Positions 1 through 11,300 of a DNA stretch of 64,000 bases are shown here, one piece after another. Source of the DNA: Diphasiastrum complanatum (taxonomy: Eukaryota; Streptophyta; Lycopodiopsida; Lycopodiales; Lycopodiaceae); the NCBI GenBank assembly GCA_029204225.1, contig CM055095.1:67481940-67545939 (forward strand). The letters are read 5' to 3'. Made by a program: the position numbers and the translations under genes. Each line of letters starts with the position of its first letter. The first letter of the stretch is position 1. A model generated the notes under the pieces. The model ran no database searches and was not told where the DNA came from. It was given only the letters and a program-made list of their open reading frames with translations.

Positions 1-1953
1 CAAAGGGTTTACATGCTATGGGACAAGTAGGTTTTCGCGCTGGCTACTCCATGACTGACCAAATATTCATCCTGAGATGTATTATTGAGGAGGCCAAGTT
101 CATGAAGCAGAGGGTTTATTGTTGCTTTGTGGACTTCCGCAAAGTCTTTGATTATGTTTCGAGACACCTTTTACTCCAGCGCCTGGCATCACTTGGCTTT
201 TCTCTCGGGAGATCATTGCTGCTATCATCACATTGTATGAGAGAGTGTTGGTTTGCTTTCGGGATGGTGATGGATGGTCCTCTTATATTCATAGTACAAT
301 GGATGTCCTTTGTCCCCTACTCTCTTTGCTCTATACATTGACGATTTTGAGCGGATTATTGGGGAAGAGGGTGGAGATGGCTGTCTATTAGCAATTATTG
401 TTATCCCTATTTTACTATATGCGGATGATGTGATACTACTATCGAGATCAGCATTGGGACTTCAGCGGCACCTTGATGCTTTATATACTTTGTGTCAAAC
501 ATGGGGTTTGATGGTGAACATTGGTAAGACTAAGGTCATGGTGTTCAACACCAATCGGCAGAATATGAGAGACACGGTGTTTTATTATGATGGGCAGCCA
601 GTGGAGATAGTAGCCTCTTATACATACCTGGGTGTCCTTTTTACGGGTCCATTGCTCACTTTTAGACCAGCTACATTGACTAGGGTCCGCAAGGGGCACT
701 TTGCTCGTCCAGATGGAGAGATTTTCCTCTATTTACTACGTACATGATCCTGATACGCGCTGTTGCCTATTTTCTATTACTGTCTCTCCAGTTGCTCTAT
801 ATTCAGTGGAGACGTGGTGTCCAGGCTTATCCAGTGATACTATATTTTGGATTATGACATTCATTCATAGAGTCTCAGAGCTTGATTCATCTAGATACAT
901 GGCTACAGCTTTCACATCCTCTCGCACTCTGGCTAGTCAGCAGGCTAAGTCCTCATGCTTTCAGTGTGTTTCTGACCTTTTGAGTAGGTGGGGTTTATCT
1001 ATATCTGATCTCCCAAATGGGACACGCGCGTTTATTCGCCAGCAGATTTACAGGGCTTACATTCACACTGTCTGGTCTCACCCAGATCCATCACAGGTCA
1101 AGCTTCATTTCTACCACACTCATCTTCTTCAGCTTGACCCATTCGTCTGGTTATTTATCTCAGACGTTATCTTTCGGCCTACGCTACCGTATTGGTCAGC
1201 TTAGGGTCTCTTCTCACCAGCTTGCTATTGAGATAGGCAGATACATAGACACACCTCGACCACTACGGATTTGTCAGTGCTGCTCTTTACAGGAGATTGA
1301 GGATGAGTTCCACTTCATTTTCAGATGTCCAGCCTACTATGAGATCAGAGGCAGATACCATTGCTTATACAGAGATACTCCACTTACACTTGGTTTTTTC
1401 CTTGCCTACTCAGATGCGAGATGTGTTGGTTTGCTACTATGAGAGATGTTTACTTTGAGATCTTCTCTTTTATCGGATGCTTCTGATGTGGATCATAGCC
1501 AGTCACACATTACGCGCTTTTCCCAAAAGAGAGATAGAGATGAGATTTTTGACCGTGAGATAGGCATTCCAGTGCGACGACCGAAGCTCCAGCGTCCTCC
1601 TCGCTCCTCCAGATTTAGGGCTCTTCACCAGAGGCCTCACTTGAGGCCAGCACCTGCTTCTCACCATATCACATAGTTTTTTGTGTCCACTTAGCTAGCT
1701 AGTTAACTTATATCAGTCTTCTCTTTCCCTCTGCATAGCTGGTCGTTAAGCTACTGCTATTGTACCCTCGACAGAGCTGGAGGTTAAGCTTTGGTTTTCT
1801 TACTGTTTTTTATCTGGTTTAGCTTATAGGAATAAGTCCTACGTGGACAATGCTCCTGTCTGATGTACTTTTTATTTGTCTTATGTGCCCATGGGCACTT
1901 GATAGACATTAATATAATTCTAATTCTAGTTCTCTCTCTCTCTCTCTATGTCG
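1..1953 (+). mobile_element. LINE copy E, ORF2 3' part plus 3' UTR (cut by window start)
   Basis: This is the 3' part of a non-LTR retrotransposon. Frames at 18-341, 310-747, 701-1204 and 1017-1442 together give one degraded ORF2: RT blocks with FVDFRK (about 130-150), the catalytic YADD (about 418-430), KTKVMVF (about 526-545), and a C-terminal zinc motif C-x2-C-x9-H-x4-C (about 1270-1330). The same order is seen in the copies at 30-41 kb. A QxxIxxF-like motif lies at 1500-1523. The 3' UTR (1677-1930) ends in a perfect palindrome GTGCCCATGGGCAC (1885-1898), then an ATTAAT stretch and a short CT tract. Several frameshifts make it inactive. It belongs to a different subfamily from copies A-D. 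Confidence 0.85.
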
Positions 1954-2300
1954 CATTGATGATTCGGGAGATGTCAGACTTGAGGAGGAGGAGACTAGAT
2001 CCTGATACACACTCCTTGGTACAGTTGAGCATCAGTGAGTGCATATCCCGTTGGAGACAGAGATCCAACGTATCCATAGGCTACGATTCAGATGGAGAGG
2101 CCGAGATTCCAGATTCTTCCATACATCGGCAGAAGAGACCATGTCGACGGCCAGAGAGACAGTCAGCCATTAGGCCCCAGCCCAGATGGACACGGCAGCA
2201 GAGATGACATCGACAACCTACCTGACGGTAGAGGTCCATGGCACACCCAGTGACACCTTCACAGCATACCATCCTGTAATAGATCCTAACATCACAATAG
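1954..2300 (+). mobile_element. LINE copy F, 5'-truncated stub of ORF2 C-terminus
   Basis: Directly after the CT tract of copy E a new LINE piece begins in mid-ORF2. The frame through 1959-2207 starts MIREM, which matches MIREM in copy C (about 37003-37020). It continues with a Q-LS-I-SE-CI segment at the position of the PIP-like motif of other copies, then a short acidic stretch and an Arg-rich tail. The downstream boundary is uncertain because gypsy sequence follows. It is too short to be active. Its position right after CT repeats is part of the head-to-tail pattern in this window. Confidence 0.6.
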
Positions 2301-2331
2301 GGCAAACACTAACTGATCCACCCAACCTTGC

Positions 2332-3410
2332 CTACTCCCTGATATAGAGTAAGCCCCTCCTAGCCCAGTGTGAGGACTGGTAGCATGCAACTGCCAAGTG
2401 TCGGCCACTTGGCACTGACGTGGCCGACTGCAGTTCATGTGGAGGTTGCTGAGGATCCAATGGGAGAACTAGAACACTGTCCCCTACCAGATTTTCTGAT
2501 CTGGTTAAGGCTTTTCGTAACTGACTTACATGAAAGACTGGAAAAACCTTACTACTGTGTGGGAGTTCTAGTTCATAGGTGACCTCGCCTAGTCTCCTAC
2601 TGATGGTAAAGGGACCGCAATACCTAGGAGACAACTTAGCACACACTCCTGATTTGAGGGTTTTAGAGTCAACTGGAACTCTCAAGTAGACTTTCTCACC
2701 AGCGGAGAATGGCACATCCCGTCTGTGTGGATCTGCATAATTCCTGGCTCGATCCTGGGACTGCCTAATGCTACGCTTCTCTAGAAAGTTTCTGGCTGCT
2801 TCAACTTTTTCTTGTTTAAACCCTACAGCTGTGGGTGAGCGTGGTTGAAAACCGTACATCAGCATAAATGGGCTGTATCCCGTAGCTGAATGTTTGGTAC
2901 TGTTGTAAGCAAACTCTAATATCGAGAGATACTCCTCCCAATTAGTCTGCTTCTTGCTGACGTATGCACGAAGCATATCCTCCAGCACCTGATTTACCCT
3001 CTCTGTTTGACCGTCCCTCTGTGGATGGTCGATGGTACTCATATAAAGTTTAGTATGGAGATGATGGAATACCAAAAAATTTCCATTAAACTTATTGTCC
3101 CGGTCGCTGAAGGTAGACCGTACAATTTAAATAGCCCGTCTACAAACAACCTCACTAACTCTGGAGCTCTAACGGTTGTTTTGGTCGGAATAAAATGAGC
3201 CATTTTGGTCAGACGGTCAAGTGTGACCCATATAGCGTCATTACCCTTTTGGGTTTTAGGCAGGCCTACTATAAAATCCATGGAGATACTCTCCCATTTA
3301 CCAGCTGGTATTTCTAAGGGCTGCAACAACCCTCCTGCCTTTAAACGCTCTGCTTTGTTTACTTGACATTTCTGGCAACTGGTTACATACTGTTGGACGT
3401 CCTTTTTCAT
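2332..3410 (-). pseudogene. gypsy-1 integrase
   Basis: Two overlapping minus-strand frames (3410-3039 and 3075-2332) make up the integrase. The zinc-finger end (CQKCQVNKAERLKAGGLLQPL), the start of the DDE core (MDFIVGLPKT, first catalytic Asp about 3280) and the HPQRDGQTERVNQVLEDMLR segment with the catalytic Glu (about 3000-3025) are all recognisable. The C-terminal LSPRYCGPF...FPVFHVSQLRKAL domain is also present. A frameshift near 3050-3075 separates the halves. I could not recognise a chromodomain after it. Confidence 0.88.
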
Positions 3411-3518
3411 ACTGGGCCAGAAAAATTGCCTACGAAGAAGCTCATAGGTCTTCTGTATGCCTGGGTGTCCCGCACTAGGATTGTCATGACATTCATATAG
3501 GACCTGCTGCCTATAATC

Positions 3519-4226
3519 CTATGAATTGGGGACACATACTCTATCTCTATAGAGCAAGTACTCGTCCTGAATGGAATACTGTTTCCATTTGAATCCTTGA
3601 GTCAACTGACCCTCAACCACTGGGGTTTGCTTGGGTACTACAGGCTCAGAATCCTCAACGTCATCTGACGTATACTCGGATTCATCATCATCCTCAACAG
3701 AAGCTGCCATATTCTTGGACGAACTGGCACCAGCCCCGGGAACTGGTTCTGGAGTCTGTAACTGTCTGCTTTGGACTGAGTTCCAGATAGTAGAGAAGAA
3801 TGCATCATGCTGGCACTTCCCTCTCAAGGACTCGAGTAACTCATTACGAATCTGAGTAAAACTCAGCTCGTTTATCATAGGCATTCTGCTAAGGGCATCT
3901 GCTACTGTATTGGATTTCCCCCGTCTATATCTGATAGACATATCAAACTCTTGCATCAACTTTGCCCAACGAGCTTGCCGACCTCTAAGCTCAGGTTGAT
4001 TGCAAAGGTATCTGAGACTTTCATGGTTTGTCAGGACCTCAAAGTTAGCACCATACAAATAATGCCTCCAAGTCTTAAGGGCATGGACTATAGAAAAGAG
4101 TTCCTTTTCATAGGCACTGTACCTAGTCTGAGCTGGCTCGAGTTTTTTACTCTCGAACGCAACTGGTCGTCCACCCTGAGTTAGCACAGCACCAACTGCA
4201 AAGTCGCTAGCATCTGTTTCGACCAC
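3519..4226 (-). pseudogene. gypsy-1 RNase H domain and linker
   Basis: This minus-strand open frame of 235 aa starts with TDASDFAVGAVL, the first acidic motif of Ty3/gypsy RNase H. It continues with AYEKELFSIVHALKTWRHYL and the terminal RRGKSNTVADALSRMP signature, which together define the RNase H of Ty3/gypsy pol. The acidic Ser/Asp/Glu-rich linker after it precedes integrase. An in-frame stop at about 3519 separates it from the zinc-binding integrase N-terminus. Confidence 0.88.
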
Positions 4227-4870
4227 AAATGGCTAACTGGGGTCGACGACTTTAAAACTGGTGCTGTAGCTAAGGCTGTTTTGAGAGCATCAAAGCTCTC
4301 CTGCTGTGCGGACTCCCAAATGAACTCCTTTCCCTTCCCCTTAAGAAGACTTGTCATGGAAACTGCTATCTGAGCATATTCCTTGACAAATCGTTTGTAA
4401 TATCCCGCCAAACCAAGAAAGATCTGTAGTTCCAAAATATTCTGAGGTCTCAGCCAACTGAGTATGGCTTAACCTTATTCGGGTCCATCTTAATCCCATT
4501 TGACGAGATAATGTGACCCAAATATGCTACTTCTTCAACGAAGAATTCACACTTGGATTGTTTAGCATAAAGCTTATCCTTTCTGAGCAGTCGAAACACC
4601 TTTCTGAGGTGTTTTAGATGCTCCTTCCTCGTTTTGCTGTAGACGAGGATGTCATTTAAAAATACGACTACAAACTTACTACGGACTTTATGAGATCCCA
4701 ATCTGAGGTCTACTGAAAAATTTAGCCCCATCGAGCTGATCAAACAACTTGTCTGCCCGAGGCATAGGGTACTTATTCTTTATTGTGACTTTATTGAGGG
4801 CTCTGTAATCTACCTAAAGACGCATAGACCCCTCTTTCTTTTTCACCAATAGGACTGGTGAGGCCTATGG
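4181..4870 (-). pseudogene. gypsy-1 reverse transcriptase, internally deleted
   Basis: The RT is split over frames. The N-terminal block ([17 protein letters not shown], about 4870-4770) joins abruptly near 4740 to the block after the substrate-binding loop. The middle of the RT palm, including the usual FGLTNAPATF region, is missing. The metal-binding motif reads FLNDILVYS (about 4640-4670) instead of FLDD, so a catalytic Asp is changed. The block with AYLGHIIS follows, and the 4435-4181 frame continues with LGLAGYYKRF and the start of the connection/RNase H region. RT activity is lost twice over. Confidence 0.85.
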
Positions 4871-6285
4871 TGAACTACTGGTTTGAATTTGGCCTTTCCC
4901 AAGATAATCTGTTAACTGCCTAGATATTTCTTCATCCTCTGTTCGGCTGACCCGATACGGAGGTTTAGAAACAGGTGCTGTACCTGGTACTAGGTTTATT
5001 ACATGATCTACCTCTTTGCTAGGTGGCAAACCATGTGGCAAATCTTCAGGAAAAACATCTTTAAATCTAGACAATAAAGTTTCTAATTTACTGATTTTCT
5101 GCTGTATAGAACTAGAACTAGAAACTTTAGGAATAAACTGAGAGTCACATAAGAATACCTGATGGTCGTCGTCTCCGATTAGCTGACAGAGCTCTGAATT
5201 GCAGACCATAGGGCTGTTGGGAACATCATGCTCCCCATGCAACTGGATCTCTCGGCCTTTATGCTGAAAGCTGAGGGTGTTCTCCTGATAATTTTTGTGG
5301 AGGGAAGGTCCTAAACTGTAGATCCAATCTCTCCCGAGAACAGAGTCTGTGCGATCCAGGTGCATTATCTGAAAGTTTATTTCATCTTGGTACCCCTGAA
5401 TACCAAGATTCAAGTTACTACTTACCATAGTTTCCCAGATTTTTTTATCTTCACCCTTAGCTAGTGAAACTATGTACCTATGCTGACTAGGTACTTCTGG
5501 TAGTTTAAGTTTTTTAACCAGGGTGTAGTTGATGAAATTATGGGTTGCCCCATCATCAACCATAACTCTTACTGACTGGTTACCAACTTTCCCATGCATA
5601 CGTACTAGGTCATGCGGCCCAAAGCTGAAGGGTCTCGCTAGCATTGCAGAGGTTAGCTGACAACAATGTTCATGATCTTCATGATACACTTTGATCTCGG
5701 AAGCTGCCGAGTCACTGGGGAAACTTACAGTCTGAACAAGATGAACTTGTTTCTTATCTTTTTTATCTTTTTTAGTGAAAGGCCCCTTGGGACACTGTCT
5801 GACTGTGTGTCCCTTGCCCATACACAGAAAGCACAAACGTTCTTGTTTGGCTTTCTCAAAATCTTCTGGTTTTAAGGGCTGTATGAGTGAAGGGCGTTTC
5901 TGAGGAGCTTCACCTTTAAATTTATCTTCTTTCCTTCTTTTTAAAAATTTCTTTTTAAATTGAAAGTCTTTCTGAGGAGGCTGCTCAGAAAGAGGCTGCT
6001 GTCTTGCCCTCTTCCTACCCACTGAATCATCATAGATTTGAGCATATTTGAGAGCTTGCTCAAAGGTAGTAGGCGAGTTTCTCTGGACCTCTACTTTATA
6101 TTCATCTTTGAGGCCTCGGACAAGCCCTCTGATTTTCTAATAATCATCCATATTTTTAATTTTTAAAATTGCCACCACTTCTTCCAGGCTGATAGGCATC
6201 ATGATATTCGATTCTAGGCTGCTGGACCCTGACTGGGCCAACCATCTTTAGGCATTATATTTGCAGTTATTGTTTTATAGATGAT
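4865..6285 (-). pseudogene. gypsy-1 gag C-terminus, protease and start of RT
   Basis: The minus-strand open frame 6022-4865 (385 aa), with an extension toward 6285 interrupted by a stop near 6140, carries gag. It has a Lys-rich segment and a single CCHC zinc knuckle (CFLCMGKGHTVRQC, about 5815-5860) that would bind the RNA genome. Next comes a retropepsin-like aspartic protease segment with DDGATHNFIN (about 5530-5565), where the usual motif is D-S/T-G-A, so the active-site triplet reads DGA. The frame ends in the RT N-terminus (PVSKPPYRVS). Homology to plant Ty3/gypsy gag-pol is clear from motif order; the relic is not expected to be functional. Confidence 0.85.
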
Positions 6286-6867
6286 TGAGCTTTAAGCTCC
6301 TACTCTATGAGAGGGTTTTGGGCTGTTTTCGTCATGGCAGTGGCATTTCTGAGCAGATCTGGAGCACTATTGGGGTTAAGCAGGGATGCTCTCTCTCTCT
6401 CACCAGTTCTCTTTGGATTATATATTGACGAACTAGAGCAGGTCATCTCTCCGTGTGGTGGGGACGGTTGTCGGCTTGGAGACATTCTGATTGCCATCCT
6501 TCTCTATGTGGATGATGTGGTACTAGTCTCCCGTACCAGAGAGGGATTACAGAGACAGTTGGACTGCTTACACACCTTTTGTACTTAGTGGGGTTTAGGG
6601 GTGAACCTCTCGAAGAACAAAGCTATGGTCTTCAATACCTCTCGGGCTTTTATGCAGCGCCAGGAGCTTACCTTTGATGGACAGTCCCTAGAGGTGGTCT
6701 CTTCATACACTTACCTAGGTGTGCTCTTCTCTGGTCCTACCTTCAGTATGAGACAGGCGGCTACTTCTAGTCTTGGGAAGTGACACTCTTCCCTAGTCCA
6801 GCTGGAGAGATTCTGCTTCCGTAAGTCTATTTGAGATGCCCCTTTTGGCATGGAAAAGACTTTAATA

Positions 6868-6902
<35 letters not shown>

Positions 6903-6908
6903 CTTGTG
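6286..6908 (+). mobile_element. LINE copy A, internally deleted: RT core joined to 3' UTR end
   Basis: ORF2 relic frames at 6307-6588 and 6601-6783 encode the RT core: GVKQGCSLSPVLFGLYIDELE (interrupted), LLYVDDVVLVSRTREGL with the metal-binding YVDD (about 6505-6520), and [12 protein letters not shown]. After about 6830 the rest of ORF2 is missing. The sequence jumps straight to the 3'-terminal hairpin (6836-6851), the AATAAA-like stretch and a CT tract (6872-6899). It is inactive, but it keeps the family's 3' end. Confidence 0.85.
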
Positions 6909-7102
6909 TTCAATTTTTGCAGCTATTTTGCTCCCAGTTATGGACAATTGGCACTTTGTAGTTTACAGTTATATTACTCATTTCTCTTCTATGCATAGTT
7001 TTTTCTTGGAGACGTTTATATATGCTCCCATGATTTCCACATCCTTGACATGTACTCCTTTTGGTCTTATATGCCTTTTGGCATGGAAAAGACATTAATA
7101 AA

Positions 7103-7152
<50 letters not shown>
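6909..7152 (+). mobile_element. LINE stub A', 3' UTR only, followed by (CT)n
   Basis: Immediately after the CT tract of copy A lies a second 3' end of the same family. It contains only 3' UTR, closely similar to 41190-41395 of copy D, including TTGGAGACGTTTATATA (about 7005) and the hairpin ATGCC-TTTT-GGCAT (7071-7084). It ends in a (CT)n tract of about 45 bp at 7107-7152. A 5'-truncated copy sitting exactly behind a CT tract suggests insertion into that tract. Confidence 0.8.
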
Positions 7153-8870
7153 GCTCAAAATGAATGTTTCACGGTTCGCTGGAATTTGGCTGCCAAAAGC
7201 TTATGCTTTGTCTCGTGGAAGTTTGAGAAGTCTAATGGACCGCTCGAGACTGTTGGTAAAGCCTCTTGGGGTGCATGCAGAGCAATTTGGTGTTTTTGAG
7301 CACATGCCTCTAGAAAAAGTGCTCCCTCCTACATATTTTTTGCACTCTCTGTACTCACATGTGTAAAGCTTAGGTGGTAGGGTGACATGGCAATCATCTC
7401 AGAAACATGCCTACCCTCTGTAATGTGCTTTACAGCGACCAATTTGGTGCACTGTAGCTCAAGTTATGGCCGTTTGAAGTTTTGCTGTGAGTAAAATTTG
7501 CAAAAAACGCAAATTGTTTTAATGCATGTCTACTTTGTTCCCAACTTTATGGTACTGTGCTTGTGGAAATTGGTTACATGGCGATTATGTGAGTGATCTG
7601 ACATGCATGGTAGATCTACGGTTGTTTTGAGTGGTTACACGCATGTACTTTGACGCTTTTAGCATAGGCCAGTGGAAGTGGCTAATGGATTCTATAAAAA
7701 ATGAGTTTTACATAAAAATTCCATAATGACATTTTGTAACTGATGTCGTATGCTTTGCATGCTAGTCTGACATTGGATTAGTGACATCCAGAATCGAACA
7801 ATATATTGATTTATCGATTTCGATTGCCTTTTATACTAACAAGATTTTTGTCATAATTTTTGAGTTACGTAAAATTATTATTATTATTTCTTTTTGTCAA
7901 GATTTCAGTTTTTCTACTTTATCTATGGAATGAACTTAGATTAGTGAAATGACCATATTGAAGATTTTGTTCAGTTGGATTTGGTTATAGTGTTTTCACT
8001 AAAGTTAAGCTATTTCCCGCTTATAGATGACTCAAAGAAAAGACTGAAGAAACTGCAAATTCTCGCAAATTTGCCAGAACAATGGGTACTGTGATGACAT
8101 TTTAAGTTCTGGAGCCGAATTACTCCCAAATAGAGAATTAGAATGAATTTTTTTTCTTTTTCTATTAAATTTCAAAGTTGGCTAAATTTTGAAGTTAATG
8201 GTTGTTTTTGCTAGGACATTTATAATTGATTTTAATCATTAGAAATGGATCAGGCAAAAGCTTGTCCAAGATACTTGTAAAATCTGAACCTAAAATTGCT
8301 TGATAATATGGAATGGCCAGACAGAGTGAAATTTGAATGAGGATTCGACTCTTTATCTAGACAAATTCTTTTTGTTGGATACGATATAGGGGTTGTTGAA
8401 ATCTAATTTGAGGGGTTTCACATTCATGTAATTTCATATTTAGAGTTTGACAGTTCCTAAATGTAAATGGAGTAATGCCAAGCCGGTTAATGAAAAGGAA
8501 AACGGTCCAATTTTTTGATTGGCAAAGTTTTTAAATGATAGGAATTGTTTAAAGTTAAAAAATTTGTTTCATGAGTTTAATCCTATGGTTGAGTATAGGC
8601 AAAAGTTTAGTTTAGTGCTATTATGCATTTATGTGGATGATTTTTGCGTATTCAACCCAGTTATAGGATAACTTGTTCATGGAAAACAAATGTTTTAGAC
8701 TTTTTTCTACGATAATTCATTTTGCATTTACTATATCTCTTTGAACCTTCTTTGTGCCTTAGACGAATGAGATTTTTAGGGGACTGAAAATTCCAAGGCG
8801 GGAGGTAGTGGGGACATTAGGGATAGTAAGTGGGCTTTGAAAATGTATTTTGTAGCTTAGAAGCCCGTTT
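7153..8870. other. Unrecognised DNA, no gene seen
   Basis: This A+T-rich stretch has no coding frame I can support. A patch at about 7410-7480 resembles 23830-23895 (shared ...GCTTTACAG...CCAATTTGGT...CTGTAGC), so part of it may be leader or LTR sequence of the same retroelement family. No LINE or pol motifs were seen. Confidence 0.35.
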
Positions 8871-8874
8871 TGAC

Positions 8875-9525
8875 CAAATGGGTCGAAACATTCTGTTCCG
8901 TCCGTTCCGGAACGTACTGGGTCGGAACGTTTTTTTAAAGAAAGAAGAACCAGATCAAAATGCCACCTGCTGGACGTGATCTTCAGAACTGGCGATCTTT
9001 CTTCTTGATAATATATAGAGGGACGCTTTATAATGCATTGAGGGACGCTACAGTTCACAAATCGATTTGAAATTGAGGGCTTCTAAGTAAGAAACTATCA
9101 AATCAATTTCTGATCTGTAAGCATTTGCTTTGTTTTGGACAATCCTGAGTCAATCAGTCGTTTGAATTTTGAGGCCCGGCCCAGGAGTTTCTGTATAATC
9201 CTAATGCAATCGAATCAATGCATCAGCATAAATCCGCTAGATATTTGAAACGGGTTTGTTCCTCAATCTGATTATCTGATTACTACGTTTTTCCGCAGAT
9301 TCCCAGCAAAATCCGTATATTGACACCTGCCTCGATGCTCAGTCTTAAACTGTGGTGACACACACCGATTGCCTGTATTTGGTTGCCCGTTGTCTATCAA
9401 CTCTCAGGATATGGTTTTTTTTTTCTTTGTAAAAAAACGTATTTTTTTAATTTTTTTTGGGAGTCCCGTTCCAGATGGGAACGCGTTCTGGAACGGAACG
9501 CATTCTGTTCCGGGCAATTAAGTTT
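8875..9525. repeat. Repeat bounded by palindromic GGAACG/CGTTCC words
   Basis: Two clusters of short inverted words sit about 550 bp apart. At 8890-8930 is CATTCTGTTCCG followed by CGTTCCGGAACG; at 9470-9515 is GGAACGCGTTC...GGAACGGAACG...CATTCTGTTCCG. T- and A-rich runs adjoin both clusters. Similar layouts with different words are at 18376-18575, 44165-44240 and 48380-48430. It could be a small foldback or MITE-like element, or one repeat with two fast-changing ends. No coding capacity was seen. Confidence 0.4.
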
Positions 9526-10129
9526 TGTAGTTGGGGTATTTGGAAAATCACAAAGTCATGTGTTGATCTTGTATATCCATCTGAAAGGCATGCTAGTGAT
9601 CCAAGTGAATGGACTTTCCAATCTTTGGTAGTGAAGGATATCTTCCTACAAGGATTAAAGGACAACTAGATGGATCAATGGATCTCTAGAAAAGTCAGAT
9701 CATGAGGTCAAGGATCTTTTTGGAGGGAAAGTTGATGGTATGGGACATCAATAATCCCAAAGGGGTATTGTTTAGAACAAATACTTGCAGAGTTAACAGA
9801 TCTTTTCATGGGAAATTTATTTGTTAACTTAGAAATGATTTTGATAAGAATCTAAAGTTGTACTAGTACAATTGAGATCTGCACCTGGTCATTTGAGATT
9901 TTTGAATCATTGACAATTAACTTGATTGGTTGGTTACTCATGGATAAAGTTACTTGCTTAAACAAGCAGTGTGAAAATAATTCACCAAAAATTGTTTGTT
10001 TTGATTTATCTTGATTGTAAGACGCATGGTTTGTGAGTCATTTCTCAATCGAGAAATAGATTCAGTTTATTAGTGATTGCATCCCAGAGAGCTCAGTTGG
10101 ATGACGAATCATAATGATTCCAAGAATGA
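9526..10129. other. Unrecognised DNA before the dispersed repeat
   Basis: No supported gene. It may belong to the same unit as the repeat that follows, but the inverted partner copy runs off the window end, so this part cannot be compared. Confidence 0.3.
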
Positions 10130-11300
10130 CAACTGAATTTATATGGAATTCAGTAGAACTTTGGGTATCTAGATTCAATCCTAGATAGTAATCCAAAGTT
10201 TTTGTAGTTGAAGATAGTGATTAGTGCCTTTTTGATTTTCCTTCTGTCTTTAATTAGCTGTTGCATATCGAACTTGGATAACTCGCATTTTTGTTGAGAT
10301 TCCGGGGTGAAGGAATATTCTTAAATCCAATATGTTTTCGTAGTGAAAAAGGTTTTAGAATGATTCTTATATTTCTTGAGTTAGGGTGGACATATACTCC
10401 AGTATCCCTTAATGATTAAGTATCGTCTTCTATTCTAGTGAATTATGATTGACGAATCATAAGGATCTAAATATTTGTGATTGATGAAACATAAATAGGT
10501 ACTTGATTATTATCTGAGGATTATAAGGAAATGTGACGATTCTTATGTATGATGAGTAATTCTCGATCTATTGAGTGAGTCAAGAATTAGATCAGTAATT
10601 TGTAAATCTAAAATTCTATACTTCAGTAACTTGAGAATGTTTGTGTCTCATAGGCATTCTCATAAAGTAAACTGTTTTCACTTGTGGAGAGTTTGTTTAG
10701 TGTTCTGCTACAAATTATAGTCTGTAATTGCTTGTGTATGGTTTCCAAACTAGATCTCCGGTTGTTATAGGGGACAGACAAATCTAATAGGATTAAATGA
10801 TTGCTATTTTGTTGCATGAGATATAGAAACAAGGGCATTTAACTCAAGAGAGTATCTAGGATACTCAGAGTTGAGCTTAAATAATTTTTTTATCTTGATG
10901 GATCTCCTAGAGATTCTAGTTGGGTGAACTATTATACCTTAGAATTTTGGATGCTCTAAGAGTATTTGTACCGAGAAGCATTTATGAATTATCTACAAGA
11001 AATTGTGGATAGTTTCAGATTGTAATTGCTAGTTTTTTTTTTAACTTTGATCTTCCGAGTTAGGTAATATTTCACCCAGTGATTCATGTAAATTGTTTTA
11101 CATGCAGGTGATGTTACTAACTTATAGAGAGCGAAACCCGAAGGAAAAAATTTATCGCTTAGTGTACTTTCCAAATGTACTCTAGAGCAGAGATAAACAT
11201 TTGGAATATTTTTCAATCTTTGAGTACTAGTTTGATATTTGAAGTCAGACTAAGGATAATGATTTTATGGGTGAATATTAAAAGTTAAAGAAATGGTTTT
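10130..11300 (+). repeat. Dispersed repeat, copy 1 (inverted partner at 62.9-64.0 kb)
   Basis: Long stretches of this segment match the reverse complement of 62900-64000. Examples are CATATACTCCAGTATCC (about 10391), AATTATGATTGACGAATCAT (about 10440-10460), GGGGACAGACAA near 10770, and CATTTAACTCAA...GAGTATCTAGGATACTC near 10840. Order is kept and similarity looks like roughly 75-80% by eye. No protein motif was recognised. It may be an LTR or leader of an unidentified retroelement or another repeat family. Confidence 0.65.

Larger units (their letters stand above)
2305..6285 (-). mobile_element. Decayed Ty3/gypsy retrotransposon (gypsy-1)
   Basis: Read on the minus strand, gag, protease, reverse transcriptase, RNase H and integrase follow in Ty3/gypsy order from 6285 down to 2332. 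No convincing LTR pair is visible; both ends abut LINE pieces (F on the left, A on the right). Stops, frameshifts and a deletion in the RT make it a relic. It lies between LINE pieces in DNA upstream of the first visible DRP5B exon, probably within an earlier intron. Confidence 0.9.
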
